DNA of 64,000 nucleotides, taken from Pseudorhodobacter sp. PARRP1. Lineage in GTDB: Bacteria > Pseudomonadota > Alphaproteobacteria > Rhodobacterales > Rhodobacteraceae. This document shows, in pieces, positions 18,662 to 28,200 of this stretch; position 1 is the stretch's first letter, and each line of letters begins with the position of its first letter. A model generated the notes under the pieces. It had not been told where the DNA came from, searched no databases, and saw nothing but the letters and a program-made list of their open reading frames with translations. A program made the translations under genes and the position numbers. The stretch covers positions 62,001 to 126,000 of the forward strand of contig NKIU01000007.1 in the NCBI GenBank assembly GCA_002256245.1, given 5' to 3'.

Positions 18662-19594
18662 TTATGTCTTCGCGTAGCGGTAGCGGCCCGCGTTGAAATC
18701 TTGCGCGCGGTTCAGCACCACGCCCAGCAGGGGAAGCCTGCCTTCAAACAATCTCTCGCAGGCGCGGATTTCGTCGGGCGAGGTTTTTGAGCCATCGGTC
18801 ACCAGCAGCACCGCATCGACCGAGGGGCCAAGCGCCAGCAGATCGTCATTCGCCAAGGCGGGCGGCAGATCATAGATCACCACCTCGGGATCAAGCTGTT
18901 CGATCATCGCGGACAGTGCCGTGACGGTATCGGGATCGTGCAGGGCTTCCGAGGCATAGGGGATCGGACGGGTGTTCAACCCCAGTGCAAGCGTGCGGCC
19001 AAAGCGGCGGAATTCGCTTTCCAGCGGCTGGTGGCCCGCAAGGAACGCGCCAAGGTCGATGTCGTCTTTCACGCCAAGGATCTGGGCGATCTCGGGGTGG
19101 CGCAGATCGAAATCCATCAAGACGGTGCGACTGGCTGGGCGGCGGGCGAGTGCGAAGGCCAGATTGGTCGCCACGAAGGACTTGCCGCAGCCATGGGTTG
19201 GAGAGGTGACGGCGATGCGCTTCCAGCCCTTTTCGGCCAGACCGCGCAGCAGACGGGTGCGCAGGATGTCAAATGCGGTGGCGGCGGGATGCGATGACGC
19301 TTCCAGAAACAAACCGTTTCCAGATTTGGCACGGGTGTCGGCCTGAATTGGGGTAAGCGATTCCCAGACACGGGCAGGGTTGAACAGGGCAGGCAGCGTG
19401 TTCGAAAAAATCTCGCGCCCGGTTTGCAGATCTGGCGAGACATCGTGTGGCGCTGTGGTTTGGCCGGTGCCAAACACGGAAATGCCGACAGATTTGCCGT
19501 CTTTGCGCGGGCCGCTGTGGTTGGCAGGCATGGCGCTAATCTCCAGATCTGCGAGGCTATGGGGCCGCGACGTCAAGATATTGTGTCTGCTCAT
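18662..19594 (-). CDS. CpsD/CapB-like tyrosine-kinase-family ATPase
   Basis: 310 residues, related to BY-kinases and ParA-type ATPases. Walker A is SPTHGCGKSF (131-140), followed by the Walker A' region VLMDFDLRHPE and Walker B-like VIYDLPPALA. It would power or gate polysaccharide polymerisation and export with the Wzz-like protein. The C-terminal tyrosine cluster is minimal (GRYRYAKT), so autophosphorylation may be limited. The ATG at 19594 opens MSRHNILTSRP; AGGAG lies about 12 nt upstream. The extension to 19657 is unlikely. A short leader hairpin (19617-19638) sits directly before the ribosome site. Confidence 0.85.
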   Translation of the reverse strand: MSRHNILTSRPHSLADLEISAMPANHSGPRKDGKSVGISVFGTGQTTAPHDVSPDLQTGREIFSNTLPALFNPARVWESLTPIQADTRAKSGNGLFLEASSHPAATAFDILRTRLLRGLAEKGWKRIAVTSPTHGCGKSFVATNLAFALARRPASRTVLMDFDLRHPEIAQILGVKDDIDLGAFLAGHQPLESEFRRFGRTLALGLNTRPIPYASEALHDPDTVTALSAMIEQLDPEVVIYDLPPALANDDLLALGPSVDAVLLVTDGSKTSPDEIRACERLFEGRLPLLGVVLNRAQDFNAGRYRYAKT

Positions 19595-19616
19595 CCGAAG
19601 GTCAGGCTCCTGGGCG

Positions 19617-19638
19617 ATTGCGCCTGACGGGGCGCAAT
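19617..19638 (-). promoter_or_regulatory. Leader hairpin next to the ribosome site of the kinase-like gene
   Basis: ATTGCGCC (19617-19624) pairs exactly with GGCGCAAT (19631-19638) around 6 nt. In the mRNA of the 18662-19594 gene the stem ends about 5 nt before AGGAG. A second perfect stem, CTGCACC/GGTGCAG around CTGA, is at 19698-19715. They may affect initiation of translation; function is a guess. Confidence 0.4.
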
Positions 19639-19871
19639 TTTGTAAACAAAGACCCAACCAAGGCTGGGGGTGGTGTCGAACGCCCTAAACCCAACCGCTG
19701 CACCCTGAGGTGCAGAGCAGCGCAAGATTCGTCCAAGCCCCCGCCTAGAAGGGATACACATAGCTGAACTGCCCCCGAATTGAAAGACTTGCAGGCCATG
19801 CTGCGGATGCCGCAGGGCATAGCCAAGGCGCAAACATGGCCTTAGGTTGGCGACAGATTAAGGGGCGCTGG

Positions 19872-20819
19872 ATGCAGGATGCGGTGATTGATGCAGTGGT
19901 GATCGGGCGCAACGAGGGGGCGCGGTTGATCGGCTGTCTGCAATCGCTGCAAGGCCGGGTGCGGCGGCTGGTTTATGTTGATTCCGGCTCGACCGATGGG
20001 TCGGTTGCGGCGGCGCGGGCGTTGGGGGCAGAGGTTGTGGCGCTGGATATGCGGCACAGCTTTACCGCTGCGCGGGCGCGCAATGCTGGGTTGGCTGTGC
20101 TGGATGCGCCGGAATTCGTGCAGTTTGTCGATGGCGATTGTGTGGTGCAGCCGGGCTGGCTGGCGGCGGCTTTGGCTGGATTTTCCGGGCATCCGGCTGC
20201 GGTGGTGATCTGCGGGCGACGGCGTGAGCGGTATCCAGAGGCGTCGGTTTACAATCACCTGGCGGATATCGAGTGGGACACGCCGGTGGGGCGGGCAACT
20301 GCCTGTGGCGGCGATGCTTTGATGCGGTTTGCGGCGGTTCAGGCGGTGGGGGGGTATAATGCCGATCTGATTGCCGGAGAGGAGCCGGATCTGTGCCTGC
20401 GGTTGGGGCGTAGCGGGGGAGAGGTTTGGCGTATTGACGCCGAGATGACCCTGCACGATGCGAACTTGCGGCGGTTTGGTCAGTGGTGGCAACGCATGGT
20501 GCGCACGGGATTTGCCTTTGCCGAGGGGGCTGCACGCTATGGCGCGGCACCCGAGCGGCATTGGCTGACAGAAATGCGGCGGGCGATGCTGTGGGGGATG
20601 GCGCTGCCCATCGGCGTGGTTGTGGCGGGTTTGATCCATCCACTTGGGTGGGTTTTGGCGTTGATCTATCCTGTGCAGGTGGCGCGATTGGCGCGGCGCA
20701 ACGGATGGGCCTGGGGGTTCTTCACGGTGATCGGCAAATTCGCCGAGGCGCGGGGCGTGCTCAGCTATTGGGGCAACCGTGTGCGGGGCCGCAGGCGGGG
20801 GCTGATCGAGTATAAGTAG
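19872..20819 (+). CDS. Family 2 glycosyltransferase, membrane-associated
   Basis: 315-residue inverting GT-A enzyme. It begins VIDAVVIGRNEGARLIGCLQ, and has VYVDSGSTDGSV and the metal-binding VQFVDGDCVVQPGW, followed by an acceptor motif GEEPDLCLRLGRSG. Two hydrophobic segments near the C-terminus (about 247-280) tether it to the membrane. The ATG at 19872 follows AAGGGG with 7-nt spacing; the longer frame from 19836 lacks support. It is divergent from the kinase-like gene across 277 bp. Its stop codon abuts the stop of the convergent WecG-family gene with no base between. Confidence 0.87.
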   Translation: MQDAVIDAVVIGRNEGARLIGCLQSLQGRVRRLVYVDSGSTDGSVAAARALGAEVVALDMRHSFTAARARNAGLAVLDAPEFVQFVDGDCVVQPGWLAAALAGFSGHPAAVVICGRRRERYPEASVYNHLADIEWDTPVGRATACGGDALMRFAAVQAVGGYNADLIAGEEPDLCLRLGRSGGEVWRIDAEMTLHDANLRRFGQWWQRMVRTGFAFAEGAARYGAAPERHWLTEMRRAMLWGMALPIGVVVAGLIHPLGWVLALIYPVQVARLARRNGWAWGFFTVIGKFAEARGVLSYWGNRVRGRRRGLIEYK

Positions 20820-21566
20820 TCAGCGCAGTTTCAGCGCCGCGATGATCTGCCCCGGCAGGATTGCAAAGCAGGCAGCATAGCGCGGGATCATCCGGCGCGG
20901 ATCGGAAAGCGCGCGCCACAGCCACTCCATCGCGACGAGGCGCATCCAGCGCGGGGCGCGGGTCTGGCTGCCGGCGAGAAAATCGAGACCAGCGCCGAAG
21001 CTTGCAAAACCGGTGTGGGGGGCGTGGATGCGCCCCAAGGCCGCGATCACTTCTTGTTTGCCGGCGGGCAGCGCGATGACGCAAAAGCCGATGTCGGCGG
21101 CGTTCAAGCGCGCAAGGATCGCCTCGGCTTCCGGGCCTTGCGGGTCAAATCCCATCGGCGGAGCAATGGTCATTGCGATGTTCAGGCCGGGGATCTGGGC
21201 CTTTAGCGCGGTGGTCGCAGCAGCAAGGGCGGTGTCTGTCGTGCCGATCAGGGCAACGCGGCGCCCGGTTTGCACGGCGCGCAAGATCAGCGGGATCACC
21301 ATATCTGAACCCGGCACCAGTTTGACGGGCCTGTGGGCCAGGCGCGACAGCCAGACGATCGGATTGCCATCGGCCACCACGAAATCTTGCGCGGCATAAA
21401 CCGCCCGAAAGCTGGGCGAGGCGCGCAGTTTCACCAGATGATCAAGGTTGATCGTTGCCAAGGCAAAGCCCTGCTTGTCGGCAAAGCGCTGCCCGGCTGC
21501 GGCCAGAAGGGCTGCGCGATCAGGTATGTTGACCGTGATGGTGGTGGTATCGAACCGAAACTGCAC
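20820..21566 (-). CDS. WecG/TagA/CpsF family glycosyltransferase
   Basis: 248 residues of the GT26 family, whose members move N-acetylmannosamine(uronic acid) or related sugars onto lipid-linked intermediates. Landmarks are FALATINLDHLVKL near the N-terminus, VVADGNPIVWLSRLA (the family signature VxDGxGxVW-like), KLVPGSDM and GVGLDFLAG-like FGAGLDFLAGSQTRAP. I choose the GTG at 21566 because AGAGGA lies 5 nt upstream; an ATG at 21599 and a much longer frame exist but lack a ribosome site. The gene is divergent from the acyltransferase over a 144-bp region. Confidence 0.85.
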   Translation of the reverse strand: MQFRFDTTTITVNIPDRAALLAAAGQRFADKQGFALATINLDHLVKLRASPSFRAVYAAQDFVVADGNPIVWLSRLAHRPVKLVPGSDMVIPLILRAVQTGRRVALIGTTDTALAAATTALKAQIPGLNIAMTIAPPMGFDPQGPEAEAILARLNAADIGFCVIALPAGKQEVIAALGRIHAPHTGFASFGAGLDFLAGSQTRAPRWMRLVAMEWLWRALSDPRRMIPRYAACFAILPGQIIAALKLR

Positions 21567-21710
21567 TGGAATCCTCTTGCTTGCCCGCGCGCATCGCATG
21601 GGACCATGGCGGATGTATGGCGCGAAATCGGGACAAAGCGAACAATCTGTTTCGCACTTGCAGCGCAGAACACGTTGCATCGGTTTGGCGTTTTGGATTA
21701 CCCACGCTGC

Positions 21711-22604
21711 ATGAGCAACATCAGCAGTCATCGCCAATCGGTTGATCTGGCCCGCTTCCTTGCCTGTTTTGGCATCGTTGCGGCCCACGCCTATGCGTTG
21801 GAGGATGATTGGGTCGGGCATTTGTCGCTGGGGCTGTTTCTGGTGCTGACCGGATTTCTGGCGATGCAATCCTATCAACGCGCCGGGGGAAGCTATAAGT
21901 TCCGCTCTCGCGCTGTGCGGCTTGTGCTGCCGTGGCTGTTCTGGTCGGCGTTTTTCCGGCTGGTTGATCTGAAGGTCTCGGACTCGCCAGACAAGTGGCA
22001 AGTGCTGCACGACCCGTTGACGCTGTTCGTCGGGTCGGCGATTCATCTTTGGTTTTTGCCGTTCATCATGCTGGCGATGCTGCTGGTGAAGCCGGTTGGG
22101 CAGTTTGTGACCTCGCCCGTGCGGCTTGCCTGGGTGCTGTTTGGGCTTGTGCTGATTTCGGTGCCGATGTTCTGGGCGATGCATTACTACGCACCGCCGG
22201 CGCCTTTCCCGCAGTGGCTGTATTCGCTGCCGGTTTACACGCTGGGCCTGCTGGTGGGCGTGGCGCATCCGATGGCGCGTGCGGTCTGGCCGGTGATCGC
22301 GGGTGCGGCGATGGCTGTCGGAGCGTTTCTTGTCACAAATTCAGCGCCTTGGGCGTGGACGGTGTTTGCGGCTGTCGTGTTGTTTGAATGCTTTTGGCGC
22401 GTGCAGATGCAGCACAAGATGTTGCCAAAGCTGGGCCAGGCGGCATTTGGCATCTATTTGTTGCATCCGTTCTTCATGCTTGTGACCTACAAATTCGCAG
22501 GCCCCGATGTGGACCGGATGATTGCCACGCTCAGCACATTCGGCATGAGTTGGGCTGCCGTGGTGATCTTGCGGCGCATCCCGTTTTTTCTGCGCGTCAC
22601 CTAA
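21711..22604 (+). CDS. Acyltransferase family 3 membrane protein
   Basis: 297 residues with about ten hydrophobic helices. The N-terminal part, SVDLARFLACFGIVAAHAYA, has the family arginine and histidine in and after the first helix; HLSLGLFLVLTGFLAMQSY follows. Such proteins O-acetylate or otherwise acylate exopolysaccharides and O-antigens. It is the first gene of a same-strand run reaching the PKS/NRPS block, so it is a candidate for attaching the small-molecule product to the polysaccharide, although a simple acetyl donor is the default expectation. Confidence 0.8.
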   Translation: MSNISSHRQSVDLARFLACFGIVAAHAYALEDDWVGHLSLGLFLVLTGFLAMQSYQRAGGSYKFRSRAVRLVLPWLFWSAFFRLVDLKVSDSPDKWQVLHDPLTLFVGSAIHLWFLPFIMLAMLLVKPVGQFVTSPVRLAWVLFGLVLISVPMFWAMHYYAPPAPFPQWLYSLPVYTLGLLVGVAHPMARAVWPVIAGAAMAVGAFLVTNSAPWAWTVFAAVVLFECFWRVQMQHKMLPKLGQAAFGIYLLHPFFMLVTYKFAGPDVDRMIATLSTFGMSWAAVVILRRIPFFLRVT

Positions 22605-22680
22605 GCGCCAGCCTGCATTGGTCAGCGCGTTTCGATTGTGCTAAAACGCTGTCATTGCTGATAGAAAGCTGAACCGCGCC

Positions 22681-24099
22681 GTGGCCTCGCCGAATATCCT
22701 TGCGTATCTGATGCTGTTTGTCTGGCCCATGGTGAGCTGGCAGCTTTGGCGACGGCTGGACCCGGCCCGGGCGCTGATCTGGACGGTGCTGGGCGGTTAT
22801 CTGATCATGCCGCCGCTGACGGTGATCAACTTTCCGATCATTCCCGATCTGGACAAGACCACGATCCCGAACCTGATCGCCTGGTGCGGTGCTTTGTATG
22901 TCGCGCGCGACAAGGTCAGCTTTCTGCCCGAGGGGCGGATCGGTAAGGCACTGATCCTGATGTATATCCTCTCGCCGTTTGCCACGGTTTTGACCAACAC
23001 CCAACCGTTGTATTTCCAAGCGGGTTCCGTGCAGGGCATGAAGATTTACGATTCGGCGGCGGCGGTGGCGAACCAGTTCATCGCGTTGTTGCCGTTCTTT
23101 CTGGCGCGGCGGTATCTTGGCACGCCAGAGGGGATGCGCGCGGTAATAGAGGCGCTGGTGCTGGCGGGGCTGTGGTATTCGGTGCCGATGCTGATCGAGG
23201 CCCGGTTCTCGCCGCAGATGAATGTGTGGGTTTACGGGTTTTTCCAGCATGATTTCTTCCAGACCATCCGGCAGGGCGGCTATCGCCCGGTGGTGTTCCT
23301 GCCGCATGGGCTTTGGGTGGCGTTCTTTGCGTTGATGTGTCTGCTTTCGGCTGTGGTGTTGTTGCGCGACACCACAGCCGAGACGCGCCCAAAGGCTGTG
23401 CTGATCGCGCTGTATCTGGCGTTCATGCTTTATGTCTGCAAAAGCGCGGGCGTTGCGGTTTATGCGCTGTGTCTGACGCCGTTGTTGCTGCTGGCAAGTT
23501 GGCGGGTGCAGGTGCTGATTGCAGCGGCGGTGACGGTGCTGGTGATCAGTTATCCGATCTTGCGCGGTCTGCATCTGGTGCCGATGCAGCAGATCGTCGA
23601 TTTTGCAAACGGCTTCAGCGCAGATCGGGCGGGATCGTTGCAGTTCCGGATCGACAACGAGGAAGAGCTGTTGGCGCGGGCGCAGGAAAAGGCGCTGTTC
23701 GGCTGGGGCGGCTATGGCCGTGCGTTTCTGCATGATCCGATCACCGGGCAAATGACGACGATTGCCGATGGGGCGTGGATTATCGTGATGGGCACCTACG
23801 GCTGGATGGGGTTCATTGCCGAATTTGGCCTGACCGGCCTGCCGCTGCTGATCCTGGGGCGCGCGGCCTTGGCGCGGCAGGGCGCGGTGTTCAACCGATA
23901 CACCGCAGGGTTGGCGCTGATTTTGGCGGCGAATATGGTCGATCTTTTGCCCAACGCAACGCATATTCCGTTCACATGGCTGATGGCTGGCGGGCTGTTG
24001 GGCGAGGCCGAGCGGATGCGGCGCTTGCGGTTGGCGCAGGGCCATGCGGTGCTGGGCCGCGATGTGCGCGGCGGCACGAACAAGCGGACGGTCATTTGA
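22681..24099 (+). CDS. Wzy-like polysaccharide polymerase / O-antigen ligase family
   Basis: 472-residue polytopic membrane protein with a GTG start at 22681. Hydrophobic helices are spread over the whole length with a larger loop around 305-375 that carries FGWGGYGRAFLHD and QMTTIADGAWIIVMGTYGW, the kind of periplasmic loop seen in Wzy polymerases and WaaL ligases. In this locus, with flippase, Wzz and initiating transferase, it is best read as the polymerase of repeat units. It is separated by 76 bp from the acyltransferase, and its TGA shares one base with the next ATG. Confidence 0.78.
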   Translation: MASPNILAYLMLFVWPMVSWQLWRRLDPARALIWTVLGGYLIMPPLTVINFPIIPDLDKTTIPNLIAWCGALYVARDKVSFLPEGRIGKALILMYILSPFATVLTNTQPLYFQAGSVQGMKIYDSAAAVANQFIALLPFFLARRYLGTPEGMRAVIEALVLAGLWYSVPMLIEARFSPQMNVWVYGFFQHDFFQTIRQGGYRPVVFLPHGLWVAFFALMCLLSAVVLLRDTTAETRPKAVLIALYLAFMLYVCKSAGVAVYALCLTPLLLLASWRVQVLIAAAVTVLVISYPILRGLHLVPMQQIVDFANGFSADRAGSLQFRIDNEEELLARAQEKALFGWGGYGRAFLHDPITGQMTTIADGAWIIVMGTYGWMGFIAEFGLTGLPLLILGRAALARQGAVFNRYTAGLALILAANMVDLLPNATHIPFTWLMAGGLLGEAERMRRLRLAQGHAVLGRDVRGGTNKRTVI

Positions 24100-25085
24100 T
24101 GCGGGTTGATATCGGCATTTTCGCCCACAACGAGGCAAGCGGCATTGCGGCGATGGTGGCGCGGCTGTTGGCGCAGGATATTTTGCAGGATGCGTCGTTT
24201 TCGGCACGGATTGTTGTGCTGGCGAATGGCTGTTCGGATGACACAGTGGCGCGGGTGGTTGGGGTCGAAGTGGCCGATCTGCCTGAGGGCGGCAAGTCGC
24301 GGACATGGAACCGCTTTGTGCATGATCTGGCGCGGCCGGATGCGGATGTCCTGGTGTTTGCCGATGCAGATATTGCGTTCTGCGATGCCGGGGCGCTGCG
24401 GCGCCTTGTGCAGGCGCTGGGCGCGCGATGGGTGATCAACAGTCAGCCGGTGAAAGACATCGTGGCCCGTCCCGAGCGCCTTTCCGCGATGGACAAGATC
24501 ATTGCGGCCGCCGGGGGGGGCTTGGATGATTGGCAGACGGCGATCTGTGGGCAGCTTTATGCGATGCCGGCAGCGGTGGCGCGGCGCTTTCATCTGCCGA
24601 TTGGCTTGCCGGTGGAAGATGGCTTTTTGCGTGCGATGGTGCTGACCGATGCGCTGAGCGGGCCGGAAGATTTCAGCCGGATTGGCGGGGCCGAGGGTGT
24701 TTCGCATATCTACGCCTCTGAACGCTCGATTGGCGGGCTGATCCGGCATCAGGTGCGGATTGTGATCGGCTCGGCGGTGAATTTCGCGGCGTTTGGTGCG
24801 TTGATGGCGGTGCCTGCGCCTGCACGGCACGCGGAACTGGCGCGGGCGGCGGGGGCGCAGGATTGGCTGGGGGCGGCGCTGCGCGCAGGTTTGCCGCGCT
24901 GGCCGTTCGGATTTGTGCCGTGGCATTTTCTGACCAAGCGGTTGGCGCGCGCGGCGGCACATCCGCGTGATCTGCTGCGGCCCAAGCGGCTGCTGGTGAC
25001 GGTTTTGGGCTTTGGCTTTGATCTGGTGGTCTATGTCCGGGCACAGTGGGCGATGTGGCGCGGCACGGGTGTTGGGCACTGGTAG
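24099..25085 (+). CDS. Family 2 glycosyltransferase
   Basis: 328 residues. The N-terminal GT-A domain begins DIGIFAHNEASGIAAMVARL and contains VVLANGCSDDTVARV and VLVFADADIAFCDA with the DxD-like metal site, then LPVEDGFLRAMVLTD as probable catalytic base region. The C-terminal third contains hydrophobic or amphipathic segments that can bind the membrane. The start shares a base with the polymerase stop (TGATG), so it is translationally coupled to it. A 177-bp gap follows before the PKS. Confidence 0.84.
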   Translation: MRVDIGIFAHNEASGIAAMVARLLAQDILQDASFSARIVVLANGCSDDTVARVVGVEVADLPEGGKSRTWNRFVHDLARPDADVLVFADADIAFCDAGALRRLVQALGARWVINSQPVKDIVARPERLSAMDKIIAAAGGGLDDWQTAICGQLYAMPAAVARRFHLPIGLPVEDGFLRAMVLTDALSGPEDFSRIGGAEGVSHIYASERSIGGLIRHQVRIVIGSAVNFAAFGALMAVPAPARHAELARAAGAQDWLGAALRAGLPRWPFGFVPWHFLTKRLARAAAHPRDLLRPKRLLVTVLGFGFDLVVYVRAQWAMWRGTGVGHW

Positions 25086-25262
25086 CCGGTTTTTGCGAAA
25101 CTTTGCCATATCCGGGCCGTATTGTTTCGGTAGGGCGGGATTGTTCAAAGCCCTTGCACCCGCCATCTCTGCCTGTGTGAGGGTATGATAACCGTGGGTT
25201 TTGCGTAAAGTGTTGAGGCCTGCTTTCGGGGCGTCCCGCAGGCGGCGAGAAAGAGAAGACGG

Positions 25263-28200
25263 ATGAGCGAAGATTTCGATCCAGTGGATATCAGCGAAAA
25301 CGACATCGCTGTGGTGGGGATGGCTGCGCATTTGCCGGGTGCCGCAGATATCGCCGCATATTGGGCCAATCTTGCGGGCGGTGTGGAATCGATCCGGGTG
25401 CTGTCTGAGGCGGAATTGCTGGCGGCGGGCGAGTCTGCGGCGCGTATGCGCAAGGCCAATTATGTGCCCGCGGCGGCCGTGTTGGACGGGTTTGAGCAGT
25501 TTGACGCAGATTTCTTCGGCTTTTCGCCCAAGGAAGCCGCGATCATGGACCCGCAGCACCGCCAGTTCCTTGAGGTGGCGTGGGAAGCATTGGAAAATGC
25601 AGGTCATCCGCCCGAGAATTTCCCCGGGTCTATCGGGGTTTACGCAGGCTGCGGCATGGGCAGCTATTTCTATTTCAACCTGTGTTCCAACCGCGATCTG
25701 GTCGATCAGACGGGCATGTTCCTGCTGCGCCACACCGGCAATGACAAGGATTTTCTGGCCACCCGGGTCAGCCATATCTTTGATCTGAAAGGCCCCTCGA
25801 TCAACCTGCAAACCGCCTGTTCAACGTCGCTGGTCGCCGTGCATTTCGCGACGCAGGCGCTGCTGAACGGCGAATGCGATATGGCGCTGGCGGGCGGTGT
25901 GACGATCGAATTGCCCCATGCGCGCGGCTATCTGTTCACCGAGGGCGAGATTCTGTCGCCCGATGGCCATTGCCATGCCTTTGATCACCGCGCCGAGGGC
26001 ACGGTGTTTGGCTCGGGCGCTGGGGCGGTGGTGCTGCGGCGCGCCCGCGATGCGATCCGCGATGGCGACCATATCTGGGCGATCCTGAAGGGCTCGGCGG
26101 TGAATAATGATGGTGCGGCGAAAGCGGGCTATCTGGCGCCCTCGGTTGATGGGCAGGCCAAGTGCATCGCCGAAGCGCAAGGGATTGCGGGGATTGCTGC
26201 GGCAGACGTGTCTTATGTGGAATGTCACGGCACAGGCACCTATCTGGGCGACCCGATTGAGGTGGCGGCGCTGACGCAGGCGTTCCGGCAGACCACCGAT
26301 GCGGTGGGGACGTGCCGCATAGGCTCGGTCAAGACCAACATCGGGCATCTGGATACGGCAGCGGGTGTGGCCAGCCTGATCAAGGTGGCGCTGTCGCTGC
26401 ATCATCGGCAACTGCCGCCGAGTCTGGGCTATGAGGCGCCGAACCCGTCGATTGATTTTGAGAGCAGCCCGTTTCGGGTGAATGACCGTCTGACCGATTG
26501 GGTCAGCAAGGGGCCTCGTCGGGCGGGGGTGAACTCGCTTGGTGTCGGGGGGACAAATGCGCATGTGGTGCTGCAAGAGGCACCTGCGCGCATGGCAGGA
26601 GAGCAAAGCCTGTGGCCGTTCCAGCCGATTGTGATCTCGGCCAAATCCAAGGCTGCACTCGATGCTGGGGCGGCCCGGTTGGCGGGCCATCTGCGCGCGG
26701 ATGCGTCGCAGGATCTGGCCGATGTCGCCTATACGTTGAAGGAAGGCCGTCGCGCGTTTGAAAAGCGCCGGGTGCTGGTGGCAGGATCGCATGACGAGGC
26801 GGCCGATCTGCTGGAAGGCCGCGATGCGCGCCGGGTGTTCAACCACGACTATCTGGGCGAGAACCCCGAGGTGGTGTTCATGTTTCCCGGCGGCGGCGCG
26901 CAATACGCGGGCATGGCGCGGGATATTTACGCGACCGAGCCGGTGTTTGCCGATTGGATGGACAAGGGCTTGGCGGTTTTGCAGCCGAAGCTGGACTACG
27001 ACATCCGTGCGCTTTGGCTGCCCGAAGCGGGGGCGGAAGCGGCTGCGGATGAGCGGTTGAAGCGGCCTTCGGTTCAGTTGCCGCTGATCATGATCACAGA
27101 ATACGCGTTGGCGCAGCTGTATATGTCTTGGGGTGTTTCGCCAACGGTTCTGGTTGGGCACTCGATGGGCGAAAACACGGCTGCCTGTCTTGCGGGCGTG
27201 ATCGGGTTTGAAGATTGCATTGGCCTTGTGCATCTGCGCGGCACGTTGTTTGACACCATCGCGCCGGGTGGCATGCTGTCTGTGCCCTTGGCAGAAGCCG
27301 ATCTGCGCCCCTGTATCACCGGCGATCTTGATCTTGCGTCGGTCAATGCGCCGGGGCTTTGTGTGGTATCTGGCCCCGATCATGCGCTGTTGGCATTGGC
27401 CGAGACGTTGGCGCAGGCCGATGTGCAGACACAGCGTGTCGCGATTGACATTGCAGCACACAGCCGGATGCTGGAGCCGATCTTGGCGCGGTTTGGTGCG
27501 TATCTTGCAAGCATTCGGCTGAACCCGCCGCAGATTCCAATCATCAGCAACCGATCTGGCGTGCGCTTGACCGATGCCGAGGCGACGAGCCCCGAGTATT
27601 GGGTGCAGCATTTGCGCAATACCGTGCATTTTCAGGCCTGTATGGCCGATCTGATGGCCGAGCCGGGGCGGGTGTATCTGGAAATGGGGCCGGGGCGCGC
27701 GCTGTCGTCGCTGGCGCAGGCGAATGGTGTGGCGCAGGGGCAGGTGATTGCGGCGCTGCGACACCCCGAGCATAAGATGGCCGATGACGCCTGGCATGTG
27801 GCGACCATCGCGCGGCTTTGGGCCTGCGGCGTGCCGGTGGATTGGGAGCCGATCTGGGGCGGTGCTGCGCGCAAGCGGGTTGTGCTGCCGACCTATGCGT
27901 TTCAGCGCAAACCGTATTTCATCGAACCGGGCAAGGGCGCAGAGGTTGAAGCCGCAGCGCTGCCCGCGCGGATTGATGACATCGGCCAATGGGGCTGGGT
28001 TCCGCATTGGCGACCTGCGGCAACAGGGTTTGATTTTGCCGCGGATTTCGCGGATGCCAAGCCCGAAAGCTGGCTGATTTTTGTGGATACAGAAGGACTT
28101 GGCGCGGAGTGTGCGGTGGCTTTGCGTGCCGGCGGGCATCAGGTGACCACAGTGCGCGCGGGCGATGCTTTTGGCCGTGATGGCGAGGGCGGCTATGTTT

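Noticed and set aside
23796-25811. 671-codon minus-strand frame opposite the polymerase and GT2 genes
   Set aside because: No domain, extreme Arg/His/Gln content, antisense to genes with clear motifs.
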